The notes under the pieces are model-generated. The model made no database searches and was not told where the DNA came from. It was given only the letters and a program-made list of their open reading frames with translations. A DNA stretch of 22,156 nt from a virus: positions 1 through 22,156 of IMG/VR virus record IMGVR_UViG_3300025282_000281. The stretch is one strand, 5' to 3'. Below, in pieces: positions 1 to 7,870 of this stretch. The position numbers were made by a program, and so were the translations under genes. Every line of letters starts with the position of its first letter. Position 1 is the stretch's first letter.

Positions 1-1478
1 GGTATGAAGTCACCCACCCGCTGACCAGCGCCGTTGCCTTCATAGAGTATGGGGAGGAACTGATCTGTGGGTTTGGTTATGGTTGGGGCTGCAAGGTTAG
101 AGGTCAGAACATTTATATAATCTTCATACCCACTAGGTGCAGAAAACGCATAAGCCGTCTGTCCAAAATTAACACTGGGTGTCCGTCCAGCCGCACCAGC
201 ACCATTACTTACTAGGATATACCAATCTTCAGTTGTTTGGAGACCTGAATATAGACTTTCTGGAGTACCCCCATCGTAATTAGCAAATAACTCTCCATTA
301 ACAGCATCTACAAAAAAACCTATAATCCCTCCCGTGCTATAAGTTCCTAATGATGTCAACACAAACGTGTTATCATGCACCTTTCGGATGCCGCTAGTAG
401 CTTGAACATTCATACCCCATGCGTATACATTAATCCTTGCCTGTGGACTTGCGTCTGCCGTTCTATCCAACCATCCAGACTTAGTTATTATTGCAACAAA
501 AGGATCATAACTATTTGAAGGAGCATCAGGGTCCCACTCCCAACGCCATGTACCAGTACCGGCAGGCATGACAATCGTACAGGCATTTTCTTTCATTGCG
601 GTATTATAAGCGTATTCAAGGTTTCCGTTAGCTAAGACCAATGAGTTAGCATCAGTACTATCCACAGGATTAATAACGCAATAATTCCCAATCGTCGTGC
701 CGCTATCGGTGGGACTGTCGGTGGTTTGGTTTGAGGCAGACATACTAACTGAAGTAAAATCGTTAGCATTACCAGATACGTCCTTACCTAAATCGGAACT
801 ATCTTCAAAATCCAGCCAGAAACCATTCGTGCCAAATGTTAATGCGGAAGGATCTACTGGTATCCATACTCCATCGGAATTAAACTCACCGAAATCAGAA
901 GCGGTATAAATAGTTTCAAGAATCAGAATAGCTTCAGCTTGATAGCCGTTAAAAAAGTCAGCATTAGTATAATTAGTTCGACCAAGACGCTGGGCAACTG
1001 TATGACCAAAAAATCCATCATCACTTGCATCAGGAGCAGACGACGTATTCCATGAAGTAATTTCAACGCCGTTCAGATACATGCTAATGGTAGCACCATC
1101 TCTAGATGCAACCAGATGATACCAAGCTGAAGGATCACGCAAGAGTCGATCAGTTGTGTAATTAGATTGTGTTATACCACCCACACCGAAATCATAAATT
1201 ATCGCACCGTAACCACTACTATTATAATCGCCTAGTCGGATTCGTTCGTAATCATTTCCACTGTCGCCAGCCCATATTATAGTTTCACCATCAGATAATT
1301 TAGCACAAGTTTTAAACCAGATTGAGATTGTCCATTTAGTACGGGTTGTAGATGTACCACTGGGAGTAAAAGTAAGATAATCGGCTGTCCCATCTAACAT
1401 ACATGAGTTATCAATCGTGTAGGCAGCCGCAACTGCCTCTTTACCAAAAAACTGGTTTGATCCGAAGGGTCCAGACAT
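1..1478 (-). CDS. LamG/concanavalin A-like tail adhesin, C-terminus cut by window edge
   Basis: The reading frame is open from an ATG at 1478 to the left edge (about 492 codons), so the C-terminus is missing. The N-terminal part (residues about 15-200) reads like a LamG/concanavalin A-like lectin fold: a strand with KWTISIWFKT, then AWYHLVASRDG and ISMYLNGVEITSW. A junction with the motif DVSGNANDFT follows. The next part (about residues 270-450) resembles a SPRY-like beta-sandwich, with WRWEWDP, GIIGFFVDAVNGELF and PSVNFGQTAYAF. Such proteins are typically fibre tips or surface adhesins that bind glycans. The start lies one base after the stop of the preceding fibre gene, so the two are probably co-translated. 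The fold call is from motif pattern; the ligand is unknown. Depolymerase activity is possible, but I see no catalytic signature. Confidence 0.8.
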   Translation of the reverse strand, partial: MSGPFGSNQFFGKEAVAAAYTIDNSCMLDGTADYLTFTPSGTSTTRTKWTISIWFKTCAKLSDGETIIWAGDSGNDYERIRLGDYNSSGYGAIIYDFGVGGITQSNYTTDRLLRDPSAWYHLVASRDGATISMYLNGVEITSWNTSSAPDASDDGFFGHTVAQRLGRTNYTNADFFNGYQAEAILILETIYTASDFGEFNSDGVWIPVDPSALTFGTNGFWLDFEDSSDLGKDVSGNANDFTSVSMSASNQTTDSPTDSGTTIGNYCVINPVDSTDANSLVLANGNLEYAYNTAMKENACTIVMPAGTGTWRWEWDPDAPSNSYDPFVAIITKSGWLDRTADASPQARINVYAWGMNVQATSGIRKVHDNTFVLTSLGTYSTGGIIGFFVDAVNGELFANYDGGTPESLYSGLQTTEDWYILVSNGAGAAGRTPSVNFGQTAYAFSAPSGYEDYINVLTSNLAAPTITKPTDQFLPILYEGNGAGQRVGDFI

Positions 1479-1479
1479 T

Positions 1480-2955
1480 TTAGGTCACATTAGCTAAGGC
1501 TAACTGGGGAGTGCCGAGAGCAATTTTGTTAGCCGCCCAACAGAAGTATGGAATGACATCGATTGCCGATGCGGCGGTTGAGATCGTCAGGCTTGCACCG
1601 GGAGCATAAAACTGAGTACCAATAGAAAGCGTTCTCGATCCCGTTCCGTCTTGCTCAAATATGATTACACCAGACTGCCCTATACTTTCCGTCGTTGGGT
1701 TAGACAGCGTCACGTTGCCGGTGGCCGTCAAATAGAAGTTCTGGTAGGTATCGAAATCCAGCGTCATAGCACCCGTACTTGTTGCGTTGGCATAGACGCT
1801 CGCATAAGCAGAATTAGCAAAGGCTACCTTGCCACTTGAAACGATACGAAGTTTCTCCGCAGCCGTTGCACCTGCCGTCATAAGGTTGAAGACAAGGTCA
1901 AAATCCTCTGCTGTAGACGACACATCAGTTGTAACTGCGTCTATCGTTACGCCCGTTTCATTATTGCCAGCCGATGTTTCAACAACATAGGCAATACCCG
2001 CACCGATACCCGCAGCAGGACTACCTGAACTGGTACGCTTAACCGTAAGAGGATCAATTACAGTGGTGGTGCCACTATCTTCAATGGCGCTCGTTGTTCC
2101 ACCAGTAACCGAAAAGGCTCCTGCGCCAGTCATGCGGCCAACCTCTGCCGCTGCCGAACCTCCAGTCATGTTCTTGAAAACAAGATCGAAAACTTCGGCA
2201 CCAGAGGAAACATTCGTTGTAAGGGATTCGATAACGCTTCCCGTTTCATTATTGCCAGCAGCAGTCTCCGTTATAAATTCTGCCCCCACACCGATACCGG
2301 CGGCTGGAGTCCCATTGGAAGTGGTGCGCTTAACGGTAAGGGAATTCAAAACAGTATCCGCTGCCGAATCTTCCTTCGTTGTGGTAACCCCCGCCGACGC
2401 CGTTACGGCACCTGTGGCCGCTACCGTACTTCCAGCCGTTACCGCTCCATCAATCGCGGCAGCGCCTGTGCATTCCAAGGTCGTGATTTGAAGATCACTA
2501 ATAGCATTGGCAACGGCCCCATTAGTCGCACCTGCGCCATCGCAGTAAATAATTGTGTTTTTACCATTCTGAATGGTGACGGTAGCTCCAGAAGACCCCT
2601 GCTTCATAACGAGATTATAAGGCCCACTGGAACCAGCATCGGTGGTGGCATTGTCAATAATGAAATACGCTTTCGTATCGTTGGGGGCTATCGTGATGGT
2701 ACATGCTTGACTTAAAGCACCTGTAAACTTGATAACACGATACATGCCGTTTTCAACATTGGAGGCACCATCCGTTGGGGAAGACGCAGCAACTTGCAAC
2801 GTTGCGGTAGAAGCATCTGACAAGGCAACCGCAGTAGAAGACACCAATCGATCAACAATATCCCAGTTGTAATTGGAGGTAGTTCCCCAAGCACCGGACT
2901 GTTCGCCGGTAGCCATCTCCTCAATGCCGTAATTACTCGTAAAACTTGAAACCAT
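1480..2955 (-). CDS. Tail fibre-like protein with an internal 96-residue tandem duplication
   Basis: This 491-residue protein is rich in Ala, Gly, Ser and Thr, as fibre shafts usually are. The N-terminus contains GEQSGAWGTTSNYNWDIVD, which I recall as a recurring N-terminal motif of phage fibre-like proteins and which may be the attachment segment. Residues about 193-276 and 289-374 are two copies of one unit: TVKR at 207 and 304, GNNETG at 234 and 330, FDLVF at 256 and 352. The C-terminal 110 residues are unrelated to the repeat and may be a knob or trimerisation domain. A GAGGTG Shine-Dalgarno precedes the ATG at 2955. It sits between the 23-residue-repeat protein and the lectin-like gene, consistent with a host-recognition cluster. 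The fibre role is inferred from composition, motif and position. Confidence 0.75.
   Translation of the reverse strand: MVSSFTSNYGIEEMATGEQSGAWGTTSNYNWDIVDRLVSSTAVALSDASTATLQVAASSPTDGASNVENGMYRVIKFTGALSQACTITIAPNDTKAYFIIDNATTDAGSSGPYNLVMKQGSSGATVTIQNGKNTIIYCDGAGATNGAVANAISDLQITTLECTGAAAIDGAVTAGSTVAATGAVTASAGVTTTKEDSAADTVLNSLTVKRTTSNGTPAAGIGVGAEFITETAAGNNETGSVIESLTTNVSSGAEVFDLVFKNMTGGSAAAEVGRMTGAGAFSVTGGTTSAIEDSGTTTVIDPLTVKRTSSGSPAAGIGAGIAYVVETSAGNNETGVTIDAVTTDVSSTAEDFDLVFNLMTAGATAAEKLRIVSSGKVAFANSAYASVYANATSTGAMTLDFDTYQNFYLTATGNVTLSNPTTESIGQSGVIIFEQDGTGSRTLSIGTQFYAPGASLTISTAASAIDVIPYFCWAANKIALGTPQLALANVT
1952..2259 (-). repeat. Endpoints of a 288-bp duplication inside the fibre gene
   Basis: The same 20-base word, beginning CCCGTTTCATT on the plus strand, occurs at 1952-1971 and 2240-2259, exactly 288 bases (96 codons) apart. 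It encodes the GNNETG segment of each protein repeat. Identity over that length at the exact repeat register suggests a tandem duplication that is fairly recent or kept similar by gene conversion. The flanking parts of the units have diverged. Confidence 0.8.
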
Positions 2956-2964
2956 AATTCACCT

Positions 2965-3609
2965 CTATGCCGCTATCTGCGTCCAATTAGGAGTTTGAGA
3001 AGTATCAATGGCACTCCATACCAAAGTCGTTGCTATAGATCCTGTGGCCGAAACTCCGGTTACAACAACGGTTTTCGGTAAGACTACTGATCCTATGCTC
3101 CCCGCTAAAGCTGTCGGGGCCGTTACAATAAGATTGAGATCTCCTTGTACCGTTGCTGTTCCCACTGAACTGGCTGCGGTTACAGCTGTCGGTATAACAA
3201 TGGTTGCGGTTACAGCTGTCGCCGTTCCAGCTGAACTTGCTAACGCGGAAGGAGCGCTCGGAGTTACAACGGCTCCTGTTGAAACGGTAACTGAGGCGGC
3301 TGTACTGGCTAATGCAGAAGGAGCCGTTGCAGTAACTATTATCCCTCCCAGTACCGTTATCGTTCCTAGTGAACTCGCCAGAGCAGAGGGCGCGGTAGGA
3401 GTGACCGTCATATCTGTGGCGACGGTAACTGTTCCTGCCGAACTCGCCAGAGCAGAGGGCGCGGTCGGAGTGACCGTCATCCCCGTGGAGATCGTAACTG
3501 AAGCAGCCGTACTGGATAGCGCAGAAGGCGCTGTAATCAGAACCGGCGCTTCTTCTCCCCAAGTTCCGCTGCCCCATGTTTCTCGTCCCCAACCAGTAAG
3601 TTCAGCCAC
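2965..3609 (-). CDS. Repeat-rich structural protein (about eight 23-residue units)
   Basis: This 214-residue protein starts with a Trp/Gly-rich segment (GWGRETWGSGTWGE). Seven to eight degenerate copies of a roughly 23-residue unit follow, with consensus near VTPTAPSALASSAGTVTV. The C-terminal tail ends SQTPNWTQIAA. I recall similar N- and C-terminal caps in small tail or capsid-associated proteins of environmental phages. The repeats predict a beta-rich, elongated structure. The start is GTG at 3609, with an AGG about nine bases upstream; no ATG lies near it. It lies ten bases after the upstream structural gene and nine bases before the fibre gene. A fibre or virion-surface decoration role is inferred; no catalytic motif is visible. 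Confidence 0.7.
   Translation of the reverse strand: MAELTGWGRETWGSGTWGEEAPVLITAPSALSSTAASVTISTGMTVTPTAPSALASSAGTVTVATDMTVTPTAPSALASSLGTITVLGGIIVTATAPSALASTAASVTVSTGAVVTPSAPSALASSAGTATAVTATIVIPTAVTAASSVGTATVQGDLNLIVTAPTALAGSIGSVVLPKTVVVTGVSATGSIATTLVWSAIDTSQTPNWTQIAA
3371..3480 (-). repeat. Near-identical 69-bp tandem units
   Basis: Two 41-base blocks at 3371-3411 and 3440-3480 differ at one base and are offset by exactly 69 bases, or 23 codons. They are the best-conserved DNA copies of the protein repeat array in the surrounding gene. The other units of the array have diverged more, so this pair probably arose by a late duplication or slippage event. Confidence 0.85.
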
Positions 3610-3619
3610 GGTGACTTAC

Positions 3620-4114
3620 CTACGTTATGCGAATGATGGCCGTCGATGACCCATTAGCAGGATACTGAATGGTGAAGTCTCCACTGCTGGAGGATTTATC
3701 ACCACCAAAATCCAATGAACAGACACTAGGATACGCAGCGTGATTAACCGTCGAACCCGTCCCCGCACTACTCAAAGTCGAATTATAGATGACTGCCGAA
3801 CGCGCATTGGAAATGCTTGACGAAGCCCAGGTCGTATCCGCAAAATCAAGGAATGCCGTATCAGAGCTTAACGTGGAAGTGACGCTCGCTAAAGCCGCCC
3901 CACCCGCAGTATAAACACCATCACTGTCGGTCACTTCGTTGGTTGCAACATAACCCGTAGTGTCTTTATCCGTAGTGGCGCTTGAAGTGAACATGGCAAT
4001 TTTGTAGGTATCCGCCCCAATCGCGCTGGAACCAGTGCGAGTGTGCGGGGTCCAAAAATGAATTCCAGACAGGATTTCCTGCTTGAAGGTATTACACATT
4101 GCTGTGGTACTCAT
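3620..4114 (-). CDS. Conserved phage structural protein, 164 residues
   Basis: The N-terminal region has FKQEILSGIHFW, then DTYKIAMFTSSAT, a middle TAGGAALASVT followed by FLDFADTTW, then ARSAVIYNST, and near the end LDFGGDKSSSSGDFTI with a final AIIRI. I recall this order as a widespread small virion-protein family in aquatic and environmental phages, usually found among adaptor and fibre genes. The ATG at 4114 has a strong AAGGAG eight bases upstream and lies one base from the stop of the preceding 96-residue gene. Beta-rich composition and position suggest a tail or neck component. The biochemical role is unknown. Confidence 0.65.
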   Translation of the reverse strand: MSTTAMCNTFKQEILSGIHFWTPHTRTGSSAIGADTYKIAMFTSSATTDKDTTGYVATNEVTDSDGVYTAGGAALASVTSTLSSDTAFLDFADTTWASSSISNARSAVIYNSTLSSAGTGSTVNHAAYPSVCSLDFGGDKSSSSGDFTIQYPANGSSTAIIRIT

Positions 4115-4115
4115 C

Positions 4116-4406
4116 TCACAATCTCCTTATAATTTCAGCCACGTCTTCGTGACCTTGCTCTTTCATCAAAGCCCATATAGTCGTCCTCTCACTCTGGGCC
4201 ATCTTATCAAAATAAAACATCAAAACCTCTTTTATTTTATCACGGTATTCAAGAGCCTGATCCTGAAGAGGCTGTGGGGCCGTATCGGAAATCCCAATGA
4301 TTTTATTCAATGCCATTTCAGCCAGTTGATCTACGCTATGACCTCCGTCCGTGGAGGTGAAGATCTGTACTTCTCCTATACCATTTTGTGCGTCCGCATC
4401 GAACAT
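4116..4406 (-). CDS. Conserved small phage protein, 96 residues
   Basis: This is a mostly helical, acidic protein. Visible segments are HSVDQLAEMALNKIIGI, a central QDQALEYRDKIKEVLMFYF, and the C-terminal EDVAEIIRRL. I recall proteins of this pattern next to adaptor genes in uncultured phages, without a known function. The start ATG at 4406 overlaps the TAA stop of the upstream adaptor-like gene (TAATG), a typical arrangement for translational coupling. It could be a small neck component or an assembly factor; the sequence does not decide between them. Confidence 0.6.
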   Translation of the reverse strand: MFDADAQNGIGEVQIFTSTDGGHSVDQLAEMALNKIIGISDTAPQPLQDQALEYRDKIKEVLMFYFDKMAQSERTTIWALMKEQGHEDVAEIIRRL

Positions 4407-5050
4407 TATTGCACCGGTTTCCGTAACTCATCATAGCGGTATTCATCATGGGTCTGTTTAGCTTCCCCAAGATTTTTCAGCCAATTCAAAGATTCCATGA
4501 AACGGTTGTTATACAACGTCAACAGATCCTGTTCGCCCTTCATAAAGGTATAGGCTTCCACCAAGCTCCCATAAAGAAGCGCCAATTCTGCATTGGTGCC
4601 TAACCAACTCGTTCCGTCAGAAGTGGTTGTAATAGAAGTGGGGCGATAAAAATAATGCAATTCCATCGTGTAAGAGGAATCCGGGGTTGGAGCCAATAAA
4701 AAGGTCGCGTCATCCCAATCAGCATAATACTCAGGTGCCCCCGTAGTGGTTGGGTCAGGCGTAAAATCCTGTAAAAAAGTTACCTGCTTATATAGTAAAA
4801 ATTCGTTCGCAGAATCCTTAACCACGCTTAAAGAATAAGGGGCTAGATAATCTGTGGGTTTCCCTAAAAACTTGTTAGAACTACTGGATGTTCCGACTGA
4901 ATTTTGACGAAAAACGTCTAGTTGACACTCCTTTAGTACTCGTTCTTCCGCATTTAAAATGAAGCGGGATAATTGGCTAACAAAGGTACTTTCAGCATTA
5001 TCCGTATAATCCTGAATAGCCGTTTTAAGAGTGGTGAATGTAAAAGCCAT
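4406..5050 (-). CDS. Putative head-tail adaptor protein
   Basis: This 214-residue protein has an N-terminal helical region (LKTAIQDYTDNAESTFVSQL, then RFILNAEERVLKE) followed by a P-D-YLAPYSL segment, a middle beta part with LLAPTPDSSYTMELHYFYRP, and a long C-terminal helix containing LLYGSLVEAYTFMKGE. This is the pattern I associate with portal-binding adaptor proteins of short-tailed phages (SU10-type adaptor, T7 gp11-like role). It would sit on the portal ring and connect it to the nozzle. It is encoded two genes after the other adaptor/tail-tube-like gene, and its stop overlaps the next start. The family assignment is by remembered motif pattern and context. Confidence 0.6.
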   Translation of the reverse strand: MAFTFTTLKTAIQDYTDNAESTFVSQLSRFILNAEERVLKECQLDVFRQNSVGTSSSSNKFLGKPTDYLAPYSLSVVKDSANEFLLYKQVTFLQDFTPDPTTTGAPEYYADWDDATFLLAPTPDSSYTMELHYFYRPTSITTTSDGTSWLGTNAELALLYGSLVEAYTFMKGEQDLLTLYNNRFMESLNWLKNLGEAKQTHDEYRYDELRKPVQ

Positions 5051-5051
5051 G

Positions 5052-5561
5052 CTACGCGCTCAAAGTGACAGGACCGGCAGATGCCGCACCTCCACCCCCT
5101 TTTATCACCCCTCCAGATGTTTCTGAAGAGCCACTATCGCTTACGTCAAAGCTATACTGATCATCATTCACTTTTGTGATGGAATAGCCACTTGCATATT
5201 CTACAGTAGCCGCCGTAAACCCAAAAGTTGCAACATTTCTAAAACGTACAGTGTCTCCTGTCGAACGCCCATGCCCTGGTTCAAATACGGTAATTACACT
5301 GCTTCCAGAATCCCCTGTTGTAAAAGGATTAAACTGCAAAAGAACTAAAACAGGATTTTCAGTGCGGTCTGGACGCGGATCTCTCAAAGCTTGTGGATCT
5401 CCTACAACACGCACAGGGTTGAGTTGAGGTTGTTTAGCTTCCCATTCATCATAACCTACTAAAAATCCAGTCCATTCCTTCCGCATATGCCTTAATTTAT
5501 ATGCGGCTCCAGATCGATCTGAAATTCCCAAGGCATATTTATTAGAAGCATATTTCGCCAT
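5052..5561 (-). CDS. Phage neck/tail structural protein with FCCH-like beta domain
   Basis: The N-terminal half contains YALGISDRSGAAYKLRHM, a short tract ending VGYDEWEAKQPQL, and DPQALRDPRPDR, a conserved signature I recall from structural proteins of environmental phages. The C-terminal half (about residues 90-145) has VFEPGHGRSTGDTVRFRN then YSITKVNDDQYSF, like the small beta modules often annotated as FCCH-like in phage tail proteins. I chose the ATG at 5561, which gives the N-terminus MAKYASNKYALG and leaves two bases after the upstream stop. A GTG at 5567 that overlaps that stop is also possible. Role in the neck or tail is inferred from its place between the two adaptor-like genes. 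Confidence 0.6.
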   Translation of the reverse strand: MAKYASNKYALGISDRSGAAYKLRHMRKEWTGFLVGYDEWEAKQPQLNPVRVVGDPQALRDPRPDRTENPVLVLLQFNPFTTGDSGSSVITVFEPGHGRSTGDTVRFRNVATFGFTAATVEYASGYSITKVNDDQYSFDVSDSGSSETSGGVIKGGGGAASAGPVTLSA

Positions 5562-5563
5562 GA

Positions 5564-6451
5564 TCACCCGGCATTTAAAAAAGTATATGTTGGAACCAGA
5601 CTAATAGAGGGAATGTCACGATCTTCTTGAGCCGCTCGTTCAAACTCTTCTTCATATAATCCTTTAAGAAGAGCAACTTTATCCGGCACTCGTTTGAGCG
5701 CCAGATAATAAGCCAATCCAGCAGCCAAGCAGGGGTAAAAACGGAACGGCATCTCAACCGTATTGGCTGATGTATCCGCATCATCCATACGAACCAATCG
5801 ATCATAGATTAATTGATCCGTACTATTTTCCGGAGACGGCCACACTAAAACAACCGGCGTAATTTGACGATTTACATAATATTGAACAGGTCGGCCCGTT
5901 GTAGTTTTGTCCGGAATCGTCAGGTAGGTATCGCGACTAACGCTATTAATGGAAATATCCTGTCCACTACGCCTAATCACCGCAGACAAGGTATCAATTG
6001 TAGCTTGAACGTTTTCAAGAGATACAGCGGAAGAAACCGTAGTGGTAGCCCCACTTGTGCCACCCGTAATAGTTTCTGTGGCTACAAAAGTTCCGGAAGG
6101 CACCGTAATAGTCATGGAGGTGGCTGTAGGCGCGGTAATAATTGCCGCTGTGGCCGCGCTAGTACCCCCGGTGATCGTTTCCCCTATAGTGAAACTACCA
6201 CTGGCCGCTACACTAAGGGTTATGGTTCCCACAGGATATTCAAGGATTCCAACAATAAGGTTTTGAGTAACCCGCTCAATGGTCCATTGATTAAGACCAC
6301 GATTAGCCCAATCCGCAAACAGAAAATTCAAGGATCGACGTGCGGTTCTCGCATCGTAACCAGTGCGTAGTTCCAACCCGCAACGTTCAAAAGCCTCTTC
6401 TATGTATTCTGCTACATTAGGCTGAAAATCCTTAGATGCCGACACAGCCAT
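5564..6451 (-). CDS. Putative head-tail connector/tail-tube protein with a repeat insertion
   Basis: This 295-residue protein begins with a helical region containing YIEEAFERCGLELRTGYDA, then a SLNFLFADWANRGLNQWTIE segment. It ends with DTLSAVIRR, GRPVQYYVNRQI, a VWPSP motif, and FRFYPCLAAGLAYYLALKR followed by a helical YEEEFERAAQEDRD. I recall this combination as a conserved connector or tail-tubular family in uncultured phages. Between residues about 78 and 145 two copies of a 35-residue Thr/Gly-rich unit (FTIGETITGGTSAAT, FVATETITGGTSGAT) seem to be inserted into the core fold. The start ATG has only a weak AAGG upstream. The stop is two bases before the next preferred start. The exact position in the virion is not proven. 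Confidence 0.6.
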   Translation of the reverse strand: MAVSASKDFQPNVAEYIEEAFERCGLELRTGYDARTARRSLNFLFADWANRGLNQWTIERVTQNLIVGILEYPVGTITLSVAASGSFTIGETITGGTSAATAAIITAPTATSMTITVPSGTFVATETITGGTSGATTTVSSAVSLENVQATIDTLSAVIRRSGQDISINSVSRDTYLTIPDKTTTGRPVQYYVNRQITPVVLVWPSPENSTDQLIYDRLVRMDDADTSANTVEMPFRFYPCLAAGLAYYLALKRVPDKVALLKGLYEEEFERAAQEDRDIPSISLVPTYTFLNAG

Positions 6452-6471
6452 GAGAAAAGAAACCTTTCATA

Positions 6472-6879
6472 TCAATAATCTTTGATCATTCTCAAGACCA
6501 CGTTGTAGGAATCTCCCGTAGTACCGGCACCTGTTGTTGTAAACAGTACATCTCCTACAGGACTCGTTCCCAAACTAGAAGAGATACCGCCAAAGGCGCT
6601 CATGTCGATGTGATCTGTGAAGTCCGCTGGAAGATGCATCATAAAGATATCGGTACTTGCATCAGAAAGGATTTCTACCGTCAAGCCTTGTGTAGAATAC
6701 CATACCTCCGCAATACGAACAGCGGTACAAGCATCCCCATCCGCGCTAGATTCTAACGCAGATACATCCACTTTCGTAACGGCAGTTTCATTACCTGCGT
6801 CAACATACTGATACGTAAAGCTCATCACCGCTTGTCGAGGACCATCAAGAATGGTGGTCGATGTCACTACATCTGCCAT
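6472..6879 (-). CDS. Conserved phage structural protein, 135 residues
   Basis: This is a beta-rich protein. Segments include ILDGPRQAVMSFTYQYVD, VTKVDVSALE, CTAVRIAEVWYSTQG, FGGISSSLG, and a C-terminal VGDVLFTTTGAGTTGDSY followed by NVVLRMIKDY. I recall this as a common virion-protein family in aquatic phage contigs, located between the capsid and connector genes. The ATG at 6879 has an AGGAG seven bases upstream. That Shine-Dalgarno lies in a ten-base perfect palindrome (6881-6890). A capsid-accessory or neck role is likely from position only; no enzymatic motif is visible. Confidence 0.6.
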   Translation of the reverse strand: MADVVTSTTILDGPRQAVMSFTYQYVDAGNETAVTKVDVSALESSADGDACTAVRIAEVWYSTQGLTVEILSDASTDIFMMHLPADFTDHIDMSAFGGISSSLGTSPVGDVLFTTTGAGTTGDSYNVVLRMIKDY

Positions 6880-6889
6880 GGGAGATCTC

Positions 6890-7075
6890 CTATTCTTTAA
6901 TCAACCCGGAAAGCACCATCGACTTGTGTTTAGCACTACCGGGAGGCGGAATCTCCAAAGAAGCCTTTTTCTTTCGTCCAGGCTTCTTCTTTTCCGTCCA
7001 AGCCTCATTTTCAGGCGTAGCTGGATCGTCTCCCACAAACTTACCTGAAGTAGTCCGTGTTCTGGTTTTTGCCAT
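6890..7075 (-). CDS. Small basic phage protein, 61 residues
   Basis: This short, highly charged protein has a basic N-terminus (MAKTRTRTTSGKFVGDD), an acidic and proline-containing middle, a Lys/Arg tract (KKKPGRKKK) and a C-terminal PPPGSAKHKSMVLSGLIKE. I recall similar small proteins next to virion genes in uncultured phages. The AGGTGA upstream of the ATG at 7075 supports translation. The lysine-rich AT-hook-like GRKKK suggests contact with nucleic acid, but that is inference. Function is unknown. Confidence 0.55.
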   Translation of the reverse strand: MAKTRTRTTSGKFVGDDPATPENEAWTEKKKPGRKKKASLEIPPPGSAKHKSMVLSGLIKE

Positions 7076-7085
7076 GTCTCACCTA

Positions 7086-7865
7086 TTACGGCTGCTTGCC
7101 GTATTGAGTCATACCATCCGTGGTGCGTTGTGCTACCGTCAAGATATAGTCACAATCAACCTTATTGGCCGCAGCTTCACCAGCTACCGCAGCAAGCCAA
7201 GTAGTCATCTGGGTAGTTGGAATAGTTGTAGTTGAAGCGGTCGTTGTAACCAATTTACGATCAACATAGAACTCAACGATGCCCGTTCCACGCACAATGA
7301 AGCCCAACCGACGATCACCACTGATTGTGCCACCGGAAACCGAGCCATCAGCAAAATCAATACCTGTATCGGTGGAAGTTTCAGTACCCCCATTATCGCA
7401 AACAGCATTAATAGAAGCATCACCATCAGAGACCAAGAAACCAATCTGATCATTGGTGGCAAAAGGCACCGTTGCGCTGAATGTGCCGTTTATACAAAGC
7501 CCAACGAAAATATCCATTTGATCCGCATCCGTCGTAACAATGCGAGTTTCAAAGAAAATGTTCTTGTTGGCTTCGGCTTGCCAGATTTCATTGCCTTGAA
7601 TAGCAGCACCAGTGTCATCTGATCCCGTACCAGCAATCTCATACCATCCACCAACGGCATCAGCGAGAATAGCGCCTGTGCCACTTGTGAGTTGTGAATA
7701 GGTCCAATCATTAGTGCCATCCACCGCAATCCCAATAAAATCTTCATACTGGAAGACGTAATCAGGATTGGATTGGATTGGAAGATTAGTGAACCATGTG
7801 CCGCCAGCGGATTGGGTTGCCCCACCGCTATATGCCACTGGTCCTGAAAAACGTGTAGTACCCAT
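7086..7865 (-). CDS. Putative capsid-associated jelly-roll protein, 259 residues
   Basis: The N-terminus MGTTRFSGPVAYSGG, a middle AIQGNEIWQAEANKNIFFET followed by DADQMDIFVGLCI, then DRRLGFIVRGTGIVEFYVDR and a C-terminal DCDYILTVAQRT, match what I recall of a conserved protein encoded directly after the major capsid gene in environmental phages. Alternating beta strands suggest a concanavalin-like jelly roll. It could decorate the capsid or form a head-surface spike. Translation starts at ATG 7865 behind a very strong AAGGAGG. That Shine-Dalgarno forms one arm of the putative RNA structure in the upstream gap, so synthesis of this protein may be controlled separately from the capsid protein. 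The structural role is inferred. Confidence 0.65.
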   Translation of the reverse strand: MGTTRFSGPVAYSGGATQSAGGTWFTNLPIQSNPDYVFQYEDFIGIAVDGTNDWTYSQLTSGTGAILADAVGGWYEIAGTGSDDTGAAIQGNEIWQAEANKNIFFETRIVTTDADQMDIFVGLCINGTFSATVPFATNDQIGFLVSDGDASINAVCDNGGTETSTDTGIDFADGSVSGGTISGDRRLGFIVRGTGIVEFYVDRKLVTTTASTTTIPTTQMTTWLAAVAGEAAANKVDCDYILTVAQRTTDGMTQYGKQP

Positions 7866-7870
7866 GAGTA

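Noticed and set aside
2965-3609. CRISPR-like array from regular repeats
   Set aside because: The repeats are in-frame coding units with no unique spacers, and the period matches whole codons.
3005-3649. Long open frames on both strands overlapping the 23-residue repeat gene
   Set aside because: A 69-bp periodic repeat without stops in one frame keeps other frames open too. The products are low-complexity, and only the minus frame starting at 3609 has the WG-rich and NWTQIA caps.
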